DNA from: Spirochaetota bacterium
Lineage (GTDB): Bacteria > Spirochaetota > UBA4802 > UBA5550
NCBI GenBank assembly: GCA_025457915.1
Contig: JALOTL010000027.1
Coordinates: 1-41,479 of the forward strand
Direction of reading: 5' to 3'
DNA: 41,479 nt
This document shows positions 32,344 to 41,412 of this stretch, one piece after another. The notes beneath the pieces were generated by a model. The model saw nothing but the letters and a program-made list of their open reading frames with translations. It searched no databases and was not told where the DNA came from. The first letter of the stretch is position 1; the number at the start of each line of letters is the position of its first letter. Position numbers and translations under genes: made by a program.

Positions 32344-33995
32344 TCGTGTTTTTTTATCAGCCCCGACTTGTTGGCAGTGCTCAGAATTATATGGTATTTT
32401 TTTCTTTCAGTTTTCGGGTGGTCGATGTTGAAATGGAGCCCGATGCTGTCTTTCCTTGCCATGGCCGATCTTATTATCAGCTTCGCGACGGTTGCGAGGT
32501 TCCTGAGCTCCGCCATCTTCGAGGTCAAGGTGCTTTTCCTGTAATAATCATGGACCTCCTCGGCGAGCATCATGATTCTTTTATAGGCCATCTTGAGCCT
32601 CATGTCGGTGCGTACTATCCCGACGTAGTCCCACATCAGGCGCTTAACGTCCTCGATATTGTGCTGGACCAGTATCCATTCCCTGAGGTCGAAGGTGCCC
32701 TTCTTGTTCCAGTACGGGAAGTCAGGCGTCTCTATTTTTTCCGCTGCCAGCCTTGACCTGGCGTTCTCGAATGCCGTGTGCGAAAACACGACGCCCTCGA
32801 GAAGCGAGTTGCTGGCCAGCCTGTTCGCTCCGTGCACCCCGGTGCAGGACGCCTCGCCGGACACGTAAAGGTTCCTGATGGGCGTCTTTCCGTCGGTGTC
32901 GCAGACGATGCCCCCGCAGAGGTAATGCGCGGCCGGGACGACCGGTATCGGATCCGTGGATATGTCGATGCCCTCCTCCTTGCATTTTTTGTAGATGTTG
33001 GGGAACCTGTGCTTCAGGAATTCTTTGCCCTTGAAGGATATGTCCAGGTAAACGTGCTGGTCGCCGAGGCTTTTTAGCTCGCTGTCTATCGCCCTCGCGA
33101 CTATGTCCCTGGGCGCGAGCTCCGCCCTCGGGTGAACGCCCTCCATGAACCGCCTGCCCCTGGAGTTCAGCAGTATGCCCCCCTCCCCGCGCACAGCCTC
33201 GCTTATCAGGAAAAGCGGACCGCCCTGTTTTTTCCTGGAATAGAAGGATGTCGGATGAAACTGGATGAATTCCATGTCGGCTATCTGCGCTCCCGCGCGG
33301 TAAGCCATCGCGATGCCGTCGCCTGTCGCAATGGTCGGGTTCGTGGTGTGCAGATAAACCTGTCCCGTGCCGCCGGTGGCTATGAGGATGATTTTTGCGT
33401 TGAAGGTGTGAACGTCCCCGGTCATGTTGTTGAGGATGTAGGCGCCGTAGCAGCCTGTCCCGTTCTTTTTTTTCGTACGTGTGTGCAGCTGGTGCTCCGT
33501 GAGCAGGTCCACCGCGGTATGGTCTTCCAGCAGGTTAACGTTGTCCAGGGACGAGATCTTCTTCAGCAGCGCCATTTCGATTTCCCTGCCCGTGAGGTCG
33601 GTTGCGTGCGCAATTCTATTCAGGGAATGCCCCCCCTCCCTGCCGAGGTCGAGGGACTTGCGGCTGGCCGAGCCCTTTTTAACGGAAAACCTCGTGCCCC
33701 AGTCCATGAGCTCCATGATCCTTTCCGGGCCGTTCTTGACGAGTATCTCGACGGCCTTCCTGTTGCAGAGCCCCGCGCCGGCCTCGAGTGTGTCCTCTAT
33801 GTGCTTTTCAAATGAATCGTCCGGCGACAGCACCGACGCAATCCCACCCTGGGCGAAGTTCGTGTTCGATTCGAAATCCTGCTTTTTCGTGACGACCGTT
33901 ACGGTGCCTATCTGCGCCGCCTTGATGGCGAAGCTGAGGCCTGCTATGCCGGTTCCAAGCACGAGAAAATCCGAGAAGAATTTTTTTGGGTTCAT
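32340..33995 (-). CDS. nadB: L-aspartate oxidase
   Basis: This is a 551-residue flavoprotein of the fumarate reductase/NadB family, which oxidises L-aspartate to iminoaspartate for quinolinate (NAD) synthesis. It has the FAD dinucleotide motif 'LVLGTGIAGLSFAI', 'TNFAQGGIASVL', the active-site 'HPTSFYSRKKQGG' and 'RFMEGVHPRAELAPRDIVARA', then 'GGIVCDTDGKT' and 'GEASCTGVHGANRLASNSLL'. A C-terminal helical domain is complete. NadA and NadC are not seen here. It leads the overlapping set GNAT, aminotransferase and NYN; tatD is 58 bases upstream in the same direction. Confidence 0.96.
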   Translation of the reverse strand: MNPKKFFSDFLVLGTGIAGLSFAIKAAQIGTVTVVTKKQDFESNTNFAQGGIASVLSPDDSFEKHIEDTLEAGAGLCNRKAVEILVKNGPERIMELMDWGTRFSVKKGSASRKSLDLGREGGHSLNRIAHATDLTGREIEMALLKKISSLDNVNLLEDHTAVDLLTEHQLHTRTKKKNGTGCYGAYILNNMTGDVHTFNAKIILIATGGTGQVYLHTTNPTIATGDGIAMAYRAGAQIADMEFIQFHPTSFYSRKKQGGPLFLISEAVRGEGGILLNSRGRRFMEGVHPRAELAPRDIVARAIDSELKSLGDQHVYLDISFKGKEFLKHRFPNIYKKCKEEGIDISTDPIPVVPAAHYLCGGIVCDTDGKTPIRNLYVSGEASCTGVHGANRLASNSLLEGVVFSHTAFENARSRLAAEKIETPDFPYWNKKGTFDLREWILVQHNIEDVKRLMWDYVGIVRTDMRLKMAYKRIMMLAEEVHDYYRKSTLTSKMAELRNLATVAKLIIRSAMARKDSIGLHFNIDHPKTERKKYHIILSTANKSGLIKKHE

Positions 33996-34053
33996 TTAAT
34001 GGCCTGTTTTTTTATTGCCGGCCGGCGCGTTTTTACAGCCTGGGCCGCTCCGG

Positions 34054-34836
34054 TTATTTAATTAATCTATCAAAGTTTTCCCTGACCGAGTCAATTATTT
34101 TTGAAAGGTTTTCCCTTTTTAATTCGGAAATGAACCTGTAGGTGTGGGCGACGAATTCCGGCCTGTTTTTTTTCCCCCTCATCGGGACGGGCGCGAGGAA
34201 GGGCGCGTCCGTTTCAACAAGCATCCTGTCAAGGGGCGCGAACCTGGCCGAATCCTGTAGGGCCTCCGCCGTCCTGTAGGTCAGGTTTCCGGCAAATGAC
34301 AGCATGCAGCCCATGTCCAGCAGTAACGAGGCGGCTTTCCTGTCGCCCGGAAAGCAGTGGATGATCACGGGTGAATGGGGCTTTTTCCGGAGGATCGATA
34401 TGGTATCCTCCATCGCCTCCCTCGTATGCACGATCAGCGGCAGTGAATGCCTGGCCGCAAGGTCAATCTGGCGCTCGAAAGAGGACCTCTGCATTTCAAC
34501 GGGCATCCTCATCCTGTAGTAGTCCAGGCCGCATTCGCCTATGCCGAAAAGAAGCTTTGAATCCGGCGACCCTGAAACCTCCAGCACGAACTTTTCCAGC
34601 GCGCCCAGCTGTTCCCCGTCCGCCCGCGACGAAGGATGGATCCCGGCCGTGAACAGGATCCCGGACCCGGAATGTCTTCCCGCAAATTCCCTCGACCATC
34701 CGAGTCCGCCGGCGTCTATCGACACCTGAACGGCCCTGGAGACGCCGTTTTTTTTCAATCCGTCCATCACTTCTTTTTCATCCGCACCTGTTTCCCCGAT
34801 GAGGATGTCGAAGTGGGCGTGTGAGTCTATATACAT
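34054..34836 (-). CDS. tatD: TatD-family metal-dependent deoxyribonuclease
   Basis: This is a 260-residue TatD protein with every metal ligand of the family: 'IDSHAHFD' (HxH), 'GIGECGLDYYRM' (Glu), 'LIVHTREAM', 'VIIHCFPG' and 'VETDAPFLAP' (Asp). TatD enzymes are TIM-barrel 3'-5' exo/endonucleases implicated in DNA repair and RNA quality control. The start has AAGGGG upstream, but this segment can pair with CCCC in an upstream hairpin (34844-34868). It is probably transcribed together with nadB. Confidence 0.95.
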   Translation of the reverse strand: MYIDSHAHFDILIGETGADEKEVMDGLKKNGVSRAVQVSIDAGGLGWSREFAGRHSGSGILFTAGIHPSSRADGEQLGALEKFVLEVSGSPDSKLLFGIGECGLDYYRMRMPVEMQRSSFERQIDLAARHSLPLIVHTREAMEDTISILRKKPHSPVIIHCFPGDRKAASLLLDMGCMLSFAGNLTYRTAEALQDSARFAPLDRMLVETDAPFLAPVPMRGKKNRPEFVAHTYRFISELKRENLSKIIDSVRENFDRLIK

Positions 34837-34843
34837 TATAATG

Positions 34844-34868
34844 GCCCCTTATCCTGCAGTCTCGGGGC
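34844..34868. terminator. Hairpin at the tatD leader
   Basis: GCCCC (34844-34848) pairs with GGGGC (34864-34868), followed on the plus strand by TTTTTT (34869-34874). On the minus strand the same stem includes the AAGGGG preceding the tatD ATG. It could end plus-strand readthrough or mask the tatD ribosome-binding site. The 5-bp stem is short. Confidence 0.35.
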
Positions 34869-34987
34869 TTTTTTATCCGATGCCCCGGCAAATTCAAGTT
34901 AAAATCGTCCATCTTTTTCCAGGCCGGTGATTTAAGTGTTGCCATTCCCGCGGCGGCAGTGAAATATTACTTGCACAGGGGTGCTGC

Positions 34988-35539
34988 ATGAGGATTTTCG
35001 TCATGGCCGACTTTCACGGCGATTTGCTTCACGTTGACAGGGCGGGAGACCTTATCCGGGATGCGGACATGGTCGTCCTGGCCGGGGACCTTTCCGGATC
35101 GGGCGACAGGGGAAGCGCCGAGTCTTCGATTCATTCCAGGGGGGTCATTGCGGGCGGCATCGGTTTTTTCGGCCTGGGCGGTTCCCGCCGGACGCCGATG
35201 CATACCTTCACGGAATACAACGAAGAGCAGATAGCGGAATTCCTCAGGCTGGGATACTCGATGGTGGAGAAGTCCGGTACAAGGGTCCTTGTATCGCACA
35301 CCCCGCCGAAAAAATGCAGGGACCGTACTTTTTTCGGCTTAAGCGCCGGCAGCCCGGCGCTCAGGGAATTCATGGAAAGCAACCCCTTCGATCTGTGCCT
35401 TTGCGGGCATATACACGAGGCCTACGGTGCGGACAGGTCGTGCGGCGTTTTAGTGGTAAACTCGGGATCCTTCAGGAAAGGGAGGTATTCCTCGGTCGAA
35501 ATCGGCGGCGGGATAAAAGTCGAAAGTGGCAGGGTATGA
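34988..35539 (+). CDS. Metallophosphoesterase lacking the GNH/GNC motif
   Basis: This is a 183-residue calcineurin-like phosphoesterase. The expected motifs are 'MADFHGD' (DxH), 'VLAGDLSGSG' (GD), 'LVSHTPP' and 'LCGHIHEAYG' (GHxH). The GN(H/C)D motif, which bridges the metal pair and normally sits between the GD motif and 'GIGFFGLGGS', is absent. Homologues of this type have roughly 40 more residues there. The reading frame continues across the join ('GDRGSAESSIHSRG'), so this looks like an in-frame internal deletion. Activity may be lost or changed. CAGGGGTG precedes the start. It is probably transcribed alone, divergently from tatD. Confidence 0.85.
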   Translation: MRIFVMADFHGDLLHVDRAGDLIRDADMVVLAGDLSGSGDRGSAESSIHSRGVIAGGIGFFGLGGSRRTPMHTFTEYNEEQIAEFLRLGYSMVEKSGTRVLVSHTPPKKCRDRTFFGLSAGSPALREFMESNPFDLCLCGHIHEAYGADRSCGVLVVNSGSFRKGRYSSVEIGGGIKVESGRV

Positions 35540-35551
35540 CCGGATGACGTC

Positions 35552-35580
35552 TTGACAAAAGACGGTCGATGGTTTATAAT
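35552..35580 (+). promoter_or_regulatory. Consensus sigma-70 promoter
   Basis: TTGACA (35552-35557), a 17-base spacer, and TATAAT (35575-35580) match the sigma-70 consensus at all 12 positions. Transcription would begin at about 35587, about 20 bases before the GTG start of the HAMP protein. This indicates strong constitutive expression of the downstream three-gene unit. Confidence 0.85.
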
Positions 35581-35605
35581 ACGCATACATATTTACGAGG
35601 CGGCC

Positions 35606-36373
35606 GTGTTTGGATTTAAAATTGAAATGTCGAGGCTCAGAAAGAAACTGCTCCTCTATTTCATTCTGATAGCCATCGTGTCCATCTCGGTAAGCGCCGA
35701 GATAATCCTGGAGGTAAGCACGTCCAGTTTCAAGGACAAAGTTGAGGCCAACGTCTTCAAGCAGCTGGAGAAGAGGATGCCTGCCGGCGAGATCGAGTCC
35801 CTTAAAAAGGACCTGGACTTCGATTCGGTTCTTGCGCCGCTCTTTGAGCTCAGGAACCGCATGATACTTTTCCTCCTGGTGGTCTCGGTCAGCATCTTCG
35901 TCGCCTTCGTGCTTTTCACAAGGGATATAATTTCGCCGATGGACGGCATGGTGGACGCGACCAAGCGGATCGCGGAGGGCGACCTGACCGTTACCGTTCC
36001 GGTGGTTTCGGAGGACGAGATCGGGCAGGTGGGCAAGCTGATAAACGACATGAACGTCAACCTCCAGGACATGATCATGCAGATAAAGCAGGAGGTGAAG
36101 CGCCACAAGGAGCAGATCGTGGTGGCCACCAACAAGATGAACGAGATAGTCAAGGAGGACGTGGCTGACGGCATCATGGAGAGCAGGAAAATGAAGGTGT
36201 CCGACTTTAAAAAGATGGTCAAGCTGAGCAGGGACGTGATGGGTCTTCTCGAAAGCATGTCCGTTGAGCTTTCCGCCCTTCAGGCCTTCGTGAACATGTA
36301 CAAGATATACACCTCCCAGCCGGAAATGTCGCAGGCCCAGCTTGACACTGCATTCAAGAATTACGAGGAGTGA
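35606..36373 (+). CDS. Membrane HAMP-domain protein without output domain
   Basis: This is a 255-residue protein. TM1 (about 15-33), a ~55-residue periplasmic segment and TM2 (about 92-111) are followed by a HAMP domain ('TRDIISPMDGMVDATKRIAEGDLTVTVPVV', 'DEIGQVGKLINDMNVNLQDM') and a long coiled coil to the end. There is no kinase, cyclase or MCP signalling domain. GTG 35606 with GAGG upstream is preferred because a TTG at 35552 is part of the promoter; ATG 35627 is an alternative. The gene overlaps the following permease gene (GTGA). It may transmit a periplasmic signal to the chemoreceptor or permease beside it, which is inferred from context. Confidence 0.85.
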   Translation: MFGFKIEMSRLRKKLLLYFILIAIVSISVSAEIILEVSTSSFKDKVEANVFKQLEKRMPAGEIESLKKDLDFDSVLAPLFELRNRMILFLLVVSVSIFVAFVLFTRDIISPMDGMVDATKRIAEGDLTVTVPVVSEDEIGQVGKLINDMNVNLQDMIMQIKQEVKRHKEQIVVATNKMNEIVKEDVADGIMESRKMKVSDFKKMVKLSRDVMGLLESMSVELSALQAFVNMYKIYTSQPEMSQAQLDTAFKNYEE

Positions 36374-37167
36374 TCTGGTTCACGGATGAATTTATGAGCT
36401 TCGAATACTGGTACATGTTCCCCATAGCGGTCGTGGTCGCGGTCCTGGCAAATTCATCCGGGTTTTCCGGCGGAGTTCTTTTCCAGCCGATATATTACAT
36501 CTTCCTGAACGTGCCGATCCAGAACTCGGTGGCGACCGGGATAGCCACTGAAACTCTCGGAATGACAAGCGGCACAATCCGGTATCTCTGGTACAGGATG
36601 GTGGACCTTCCCATAGGCTTTACTCTTATTATGCTGACGATTCCCGGGGTCATTCTCGGCAACTACGCGCTCATGATAATCGACGGCGATCTCCTGAAGC
36701 TGGTGCTCGGCATCATCATACTCGGGCTCGCGACGATGCAGCTTTTCAACGCTGCGAGAATGTATTTCGGGACCAGGGAAAGGGTTCCCATTGAGGACAT
36801 CTACGGTTACATGTGGGTGCCGCCCATAGCCGGGTTCTTTTCCGCGTCCACAGGGACCGGGGTGTGCGAGATCTCACAGCCGCTCCTTGAAAGGGGAATG
36901 AACCTCGAAACCAAGAAGGCCAACGCGACCGCCATTCTTATCGAGGCGACCGCGGACTGGATAATAACGATCCTGAACCTCCATGCCGGCCTCATAATCT
37001 GGGAGATATGGATCTTCACCGGCACCGGCGTCATACTGGGCGGACAGATAGGGCCTTATCTTTCCAGGTACCTGCCGGCGAGGCTGCTTAAAATCATATT
37101 TTCAATAGCCGTGATTATAATTGGAATTTTCTATATTTACAAGGGAGCGCTCTGGATCCTGAAATAG
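36370..37167 (+). CDS. TauE/SafE-family permease
   Basis: This is a 265-residue membrane protein with about eight TM segments. It has the N-terminal '[19 protein letters not shown]' repeat and the '[12 protein letters not shown]' half-repeat typical of TauE/SafE (DUF81) transporters, which are thought to move sulfite, sulfoacetate or related organosulfur anions. Substrate cannot be determined. GTG 36370 overlaps the previous stop; ATG 36394 with GGATG upstream is an alternative start. Placement between a HAMP protein and a chemoreceptor is unusual for this family. Confidence 0.9.
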   Translation: MIWFTDEFMSFEYWYMFPIAVVVAVLANSSGFSGGVLFQPIYYIFLNVPIQNSVATGIATETLGMTSGTIRYLWYRMVDLPIGFTLIMLTIPGVILGNYALMIIDGDLLKLVLGIIILGLATMQLFNAARMYFGTRERVPIEDIYGYMWVPPIAGFFSASTGTGVCEISQPLLERGMNLETKKANATAILIEATADWIITILNLHAGLIIWEIWIFTGTGVILGGQIGPYLSRYLPARLLKIIFSIAVIIIGIFYIYKGALWILK

Positions 37168-37180
37168 CCCGTATATCCGG

Positions 37181-38878
37181 ATGAAGATAATAGAATTCCT
37201 ACAAACGCAGGGAGGGCTCGCCTTCCTTCATTTCACTCAGACCGCCCTGTTTTCGATGATGGTCTACATTCTCGCCGCGGAGTTTTTCAGAACAAAAAGG
37301 GAGGACCTTGTCTACAAGCTTGTGGCCGCAAGCAGCATAACCCTGATCAACATTGCGACCACCGCGATACTGGTCCTTGAATCGTTTTACGGAATAAGCA
37401 TTTCACAGAAGTACTTCCCGCTGATCTTCAACGCGTTTTTCGCGGTAATCGTGCTGGCCCTGGCCAGGGCCTTCGTGTACCAGTTCGTCGCCGCGAAAAA
37501 GGTCTTTGACAGGTACATAAGGTTCGGGATGCTCGGCGTGTGCGCCGTGTATGCCGTCATGCAGGTTTACTGGGCGTCCATTTTTACAGAGGGGATGATG
37601 TTCGGGAAGTCGGTCCTTCAGCTCGTTTTCGGTTTGTTCTTCATCGTGATGCTCGGGTTTTCAATCTATTACCTCGCGAAATTCAGGAAGACGTACAGGT
37701 TCAGGCTGATCCTCGCGTTCAGCTCCATCGCCGTCGCCCAGTTCGTGAACATATATTTCGTCCTGTCCGACGAGGTCCCGAATATTCTTTTCGTGATCAG
37801 GGCCGCGTCGCCGCTGCTGGTCCCTGCGATGTTCTGCAGCGTGGTTTTCAAGGAGCTTATCGAGAGCGTGGTGACCATGGTCGAGAGCCTGAAGAAGGCG
37901 CTGGACAACCAGAGGGACCTGATATTCCAGATGATGAACATGGGCGCCGACCTTTCCGACCTCTCGGACGAGCTGGTGAAAACATCGAGGGACGGCTGGC
38001 AGAAGCTTTCCTCCGTCGTGGAAAACATATATGCGCAGGAGCAGGACAGGATCAACATCCTGGACATGACGAGGAACACTTCTCATTTCATCGATGAGAT
38101 GACGCTGAAAATCGACGAGTCCGACAGCGGGCTCGGGGAAAGCCTTTCACGGCTGTCGGGCATGGCGGAATTTTTTACCGGAACGGGACTGAAGGGCAGG
38201 ATCGACGAAATGTCCGCTGCCGTCGGTGGGGCCTCCTCCCGCATTGAAAAGGCCTGGGAGGGCATGGCCGGGCTGACGGCATCCTTCAACGGCATCAGGG
38301 GCTCACTGGACGAGATCCTGGAGATTTCAGACAAAACGTCCATGCTCGCGCTCAACGCGTCCATCGAGGCGGCGAGGGCCGGGGAGCAGGGAAAGGGCTT
38401 CTCTGTGGTGGCTGACGAGGTTTCCAAGCTCGCCGAAAGGTCTCAGGTGAACACGGACGTGGTAAGCGGGTTTCTCAGGAAGGTCATGCAGGAGGTGGCG
38501 TCAGTGAATTCCATGATGAGGGCGGAGATGTCGGTCATTGCCTCCTGTGCAGGCGATATGGAATTAATCAGCGGTAAAATGGCCGAATTCTCGGACGGCC
38601 TTGCCGGTTTTGAAGCGGCCGTGAAGGACCTGGCGGCCGGCGGCGGCAGGAGTGATTTCGCCTGGATGATAAAGGACGACATGCAGGCCACTGAGATCCT
38701 GATCGAGAGGAACAGGAAGCACGGCGACGAGATGAAGGACGCGATCAGCAACCATATCCGTGAAATTGAGGCCATAGCAGGTATGAGCGACAGGCTGAAC
38801 GACATGATCAACGACCTCAACGATAAGACCAACCAGGCGATAAAAATGGCCGAACAGCTTCAGGGCCTGACGGCCTGA
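37181..38878 (+). CDS. Chemoreceptor with multi-TM sensory N-terminus
   Basis: This is a 565-residue protein. The first ~225 residues contain seven probable TM helices, in place of the usual two-TM periplasmic ligand domain. After a coiled coil comes an MCP signalling hairpin with tip '[36 protein letters not shown]', which binds CheA/CheW. There is no HAMP domain in this protein; the gene two positions upstream encodes one. The start lacks a strong ribosome-binding site. It is terminated by the hairpin at 38887. The protein probably senses a membrane or intracellular cue, or the state of the adjoining permease. Confidence 0.9.
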   Translation: MKIIEFLQTQGGLAFLHFTQTALFSMMVYILAAEFFRTKREDLVYKLVAASSITLINIATTAILVLESFYGISISQKYFPLIFNAFFAVIVLALARAFVYQFVAAKKVFDRYIRFGMLGVCAVYAVMQVYWASIFTEGMMFGKSVLQLVFGLFFIVMLGFSIYYLAKFRKTYRFRLILAFSSIAVAQFVNIYFVLSDEVPNILFVIRAASPLLVPAMFCSVVFKELIESVVTMVESLKKALDNQRDLIFQMMNMGADLSDLSDELVKTSRDGWQKLSSVVENIYAQEQDRINILDMTRNTSHFIDEMTLKIDESDSGLGESLSRLSGMAEFFTGTGLKGRIDEMSAAVGGASSRIEKAWEGMAGLTASFNGIRGSLDEILEISDKTSMLALNASIEAARAGEQGKGFSVVADEVSKLAERSQVNTDVVSGFLRKVMQEVASVNSMMRAEMSVIASCAGDMELISGKMAEFSDGLAGFEAAVKDLAAGGGRSDFAWMIKDDMQATEILIERNRKHGDEMKDAISNHIREIEAIAGMSDRLNDMINDLNDKTNQAIKMAEQLQGLTA

Positions 38879-38886
38879 CACGGAAA

Positions 38887-38911
38887 CGGTCTTTTTCGAC
38901 CGGATTTTTTT
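38887..38911 (+). terminator. Intrinsic terminator of the chemoreceptor operon
   Basis: CGGTC (38887-38891) pairs with GACCG (38898-38902), followed by GATTTTTTT. It lies eight bases after the chemoreceptor stop and should end the HAMP/TauE/MCP transcript. Confidence 0.65.
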
Positions 38912-38951
38912 ATTGAAATAAATCCGCGCATCGTGTAGCATTAATAATTCG

Positions 38952-39221
38952 GTGCATGCCTTGAGACCAGACAATCCATTCCGTTTTTTTAAAATAATAC
39001 TGAAGACAACCCTGCTGTTACCTGTCATTCAAATGCCATGCCAGATCATGGCCGGTATACTTAAAATCGACGCAAAAGCGGATGAGTATGATCTTTCCCC
39101 GGGCAAATTCATCGGCAGCCTTCTGACATACATAAGGGTCTGGACCGGCAAGACCGATTCCTTCGACGACGATCTCACGATGGCCGTTATCGGCATCAAG
39201 CAGGGGACGGCGCAAACATAA
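38952..39221 (+). pseudogene. C-terminal relic of a PP2C/SpoIIE-type phosphatase
   Basis: This frame of about 89 codons ends 'FIGSLLTYIRVWTGKTDSF' followed by 'DDDLTMAVIGIK', the closing helix and DD-(I/L)-T motif of SpoIIE/RsbU-type serine phosphatases. The preceding ~40 residues do not resemble the phosphatase core, and no catalytic motifs or ribosome-binding site are present. It is therefore best read as a leftover 3' end, probably from a lost signalling gene. It converges on the beta-lactamase-like gene at 39235. Confidence 0.55.
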
Positions 39222-39234
39222 AGGACGCGGCCGC

Positions 39235-41037
39235 TCAATCCTCCCTTCTGAGAAGCACCCCCGAAAAATACAGCATTTCCTTCCCGTCCCTTACGACGAC
39301 CCTTATCGTCTGGCCCATGTTTCTTCCCAGGCCGGCGATGACTGCCTCGGTGTCTGACAGCGGCACGAGTATCATGCCCGGGATGAATTCCGGGGTTCCA
39401 GTGATGTTGTAGTACGCCAGCATGTATCCGTCATCAAAGCCGAGCCTGAGCTTCCCGAAAAGCTGCACCGTGTCACCCGGATCGAAGATGCTGTAGTTCC
39501 CCGCGCGCTTCAGCCAGGAATCCGGCGCCCTGACCCTTTCGGCTTTCGTCCCGGCCAGGTATCGCCTGCCGAAGATTTCGCTGACCAGCAGGGTTTTACC
39601 GGATACTTTTTCCACGGTAAAATAACTGTCCCTGAATATGCCGGGCCTTATGCCGAAATAGCTCAGCCGGAATTTTTTTCCGCCGTAAAAAGTCATTCCC
39701 ATCGAATAGCCGCCCACTTCCATGGACGCGCCGCTGCCGGATTTTTTTATCCTTACCGCTCCCATGTACTCCGTGGCATAATACCCCTCGATAGAACCGG
39801 GATCGGATTCACCGGGACCCTCCATCGCCGGTTCAGGAGCGGCTGCCGCGGCGGAGATTTCCCCGGTTTTCGCCTCGATCGCGCGGTTGAGGGATTCGAC
39901 CGCGATTTTCGCAACGGCCATGGATCCCGTGTTCGAGTTCGACAGGACCACGACCCCGATCTTCATGTCCGGAATTACGGCCAGCATGCTGTTGAAGAGT
40001 ACCGTGCTGCCGGCGTGCCAGGCGACCAAGCCGCCGTAATTGATTCTGGTCTTCGCGAGAAAATCCAGGCCGGAGAGAAACCATCCCAATCCGAAACCCA
40101 GATCGAAATCATAAGGCGACCCGGTGTTCTGCTTTATGAACATTTTCTTCAGTGTCTTTTCTGCCAGAACCCTTGTTGCACCGCGCATGCCGCCAGCGTT
40201 CAGCGTCTTGATGAATTCCGCCAGGTCGGATACGCTTGAAATTGCCGATCCGGCGGGCAGCGGATTTATTACGTACCGGTCCGATTCCTCGCCCATCAGG
40301 TATCCCATCGACATGAGGGCCTCGTCCGACGGCGTATTCGAAAACGAGGTGTGCGTCATTCCCATGGGACGGAAGAGCTCGCGGTCCGTGAAGGATATGA
40401 AATCCCTGCCGGAAACCTTCTGTATTATATGGCCTTCCAGGTTCACGCAGAGGTTGCAGTAGGAGTATACAAGGTCCGGCGGATAGGCCGCGTATTCGTC
40501 CTTCAGCGCCGCAGCCATGGCGGTGAAGGGGATGGAGGATTTCCGGGTAAACAGCATCGCCAGGTTATCGGATGGGAGGCCTGAATGATGATACATCAGG
40601 TGGCGTACTCTCGGTTCCGGCGCGGTGAACCTTTTCCTGTACGCCAGGCCCTTCAGGTAATGCGATACCGGCCTGTCGATGTCCAGCTTCCCCTTTTCAA
40701 CGAGCTTCATCGCCGCCATCGCCGTGAAGATTTTCGAGATGGAGCCTATCTGGTAAAGGGTGTCCCTGGCGGCCTTTATGCCCCTTGATTTGACCGCGTA
40801 TCCGAATCCTTCGGCCCAGACGACATTCTGGCCGTCAATAATCGCTATCGAAAGGCCCTCGATTTTCGCGCGGGACATCTCCCTGCCGATCAGCCATTTT
40901 ATATGCTCGATGGCGTATGAATAATCGCCCTTTTTTACCGCGTCCGGCCGCTTCGGAGCAGACGAGCAGGAAATCAGCGCTGAAATTACGAGCACGGCCA
41001 GGGCCGTTTTTTTTAAATGAATGATAACATCGTTCAT
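39235..41037 (-). CDS. Beta-lactamase-family serine hydrolase lipoprotein
   Basis: This is a 600-residue lipoprotein, lipobox LISC with Cys24. The N-terminal ~370 residues form a class C-like serine hydrolase (PF00144): SxxK as 'GSISKIFTAMA', YxN as 'YSYCNLCVNLEGHI', and the HxG motif in 'WHAGSTVLF'. The C-terminal ~200 residues are an extra beta-rich region, as in several esterase or D-aminopeptidase relatives. GGTGAAG before ATG 41037 and a TATAAT just upstream support this start over ATG 41094. Its activity may be esterase, transpeptidase or peptidase; beta-lactam resistance should not be assumed. Confidence 0.9.
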   Translation of the reverse strand: MNDVIIHLKKTALAVLVISALISCSSAPKRPDAVKKGDYSYAIEHIKWLIGREMSRAKIEGLSIAIIDGQNVVWAEGFGYAVKSRGIKAARDTLYQIGSISKIFTAMAAMKLVEKGKLDIDRPVSHYLKGLAYRKRFTAPEPRVRHLMYHHSGLPSDNLAMLFTRKSSIPFTAMAAALKDEYAAYPPDLVYSYCNLCVNLEGHIIQKVSGRDFISFTDRELFRPMGMTHTSFSNTPSDEALMSMGYLMGEESDRYVINPLPAGSAISSVSDLAEFIKTLNAGGMRGATRVLAEKTLKKMFIKQNTGSPYDFDLGFGLGWFLSGLDFLAKTRINYGGLVAWHAGSTVLFNSMLAVIPDMKIGVVVLSNSNTGSMAVAKIAVESLNRAIEAKTGEISAAAAAPEPAMEGPGESDPGSIEGYYATEYMGAVRIKKSGSGASMEVGGYSMGMTFYGGKKFRLSYFGIRPGIFRDSYFTVEKVSGKTLLVSEIFGRRYLAGTKAERVRAPDSWLKRAGNYSIFDPGDTVQLFGKLRLGFDDGYMLAYYNITGTPEFIPGMILVPLSDTEAVIAGLGRNMGQTIRVVVRDGKEMLYFSGVLLRRED

Positions 41038-41175
41038 GATCTTCACCATTATACATAACATGATGCCGGCGAAATTTTTCATACGTATCGGCATGGTTCT
41101 ATGATTAAAGACACGGCCATGTGAATATGCAACCGATTTTTTAAAGCGGAATCACTGCACGCGGAAAAAATAGTA

Positions 41176-41412
41176 TTGCAAACGGGATGCGTCCGTGCGA
41201 TTAATCACAGGGCGCGCGCGGAGTGTTTTGAATTCAATATGACGTCAGCCGGTCCGGAACATGAAGTAATGGATGAATTGCTGAAAAAACTTGAGGAAGG
41301 AAGTTGCGGACAGGTTTCCGGCAGTGTTATGCCCGCCTGTCCGGGGACCGGTGAAATTCAGATATTCAATGCTGCGATATCCGGGGCGATAAATCCCGTG
41401 TTCACAAATTAG
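41176..41412 (+). CDS. Small hypothetical protein (doubtful)
   Basis: This is a 78-codon frame starting from TTG, with a weak ribosome-binding site and no recognised domain. The middle is mildly acidic and helical ('HEVMDELLKKLEEGS') and there is a 'PACPGTGEIQIF' tail. It may be a degraded gene fragment. The final 67 bases of the window show nothing further. Kept only as a low-confidence candidate. Confidence 0.25.
   Translation: MQTGCVRAINHRARAECFEFNMTSAGPEHEVMDELLKKLEEGSCGQVSGSVMPACPGTGEIQIFNAAISGAINPVFTN

Noticed and set aside
39235-41037. Annotating the serine hydrolase as an antibiotic-resistance beta-lactamase
   Set aside because: PF00144 includes esterases and peptidases; the extra C-terminal domain and lipid anchor argue against a resistance enzyme by default.
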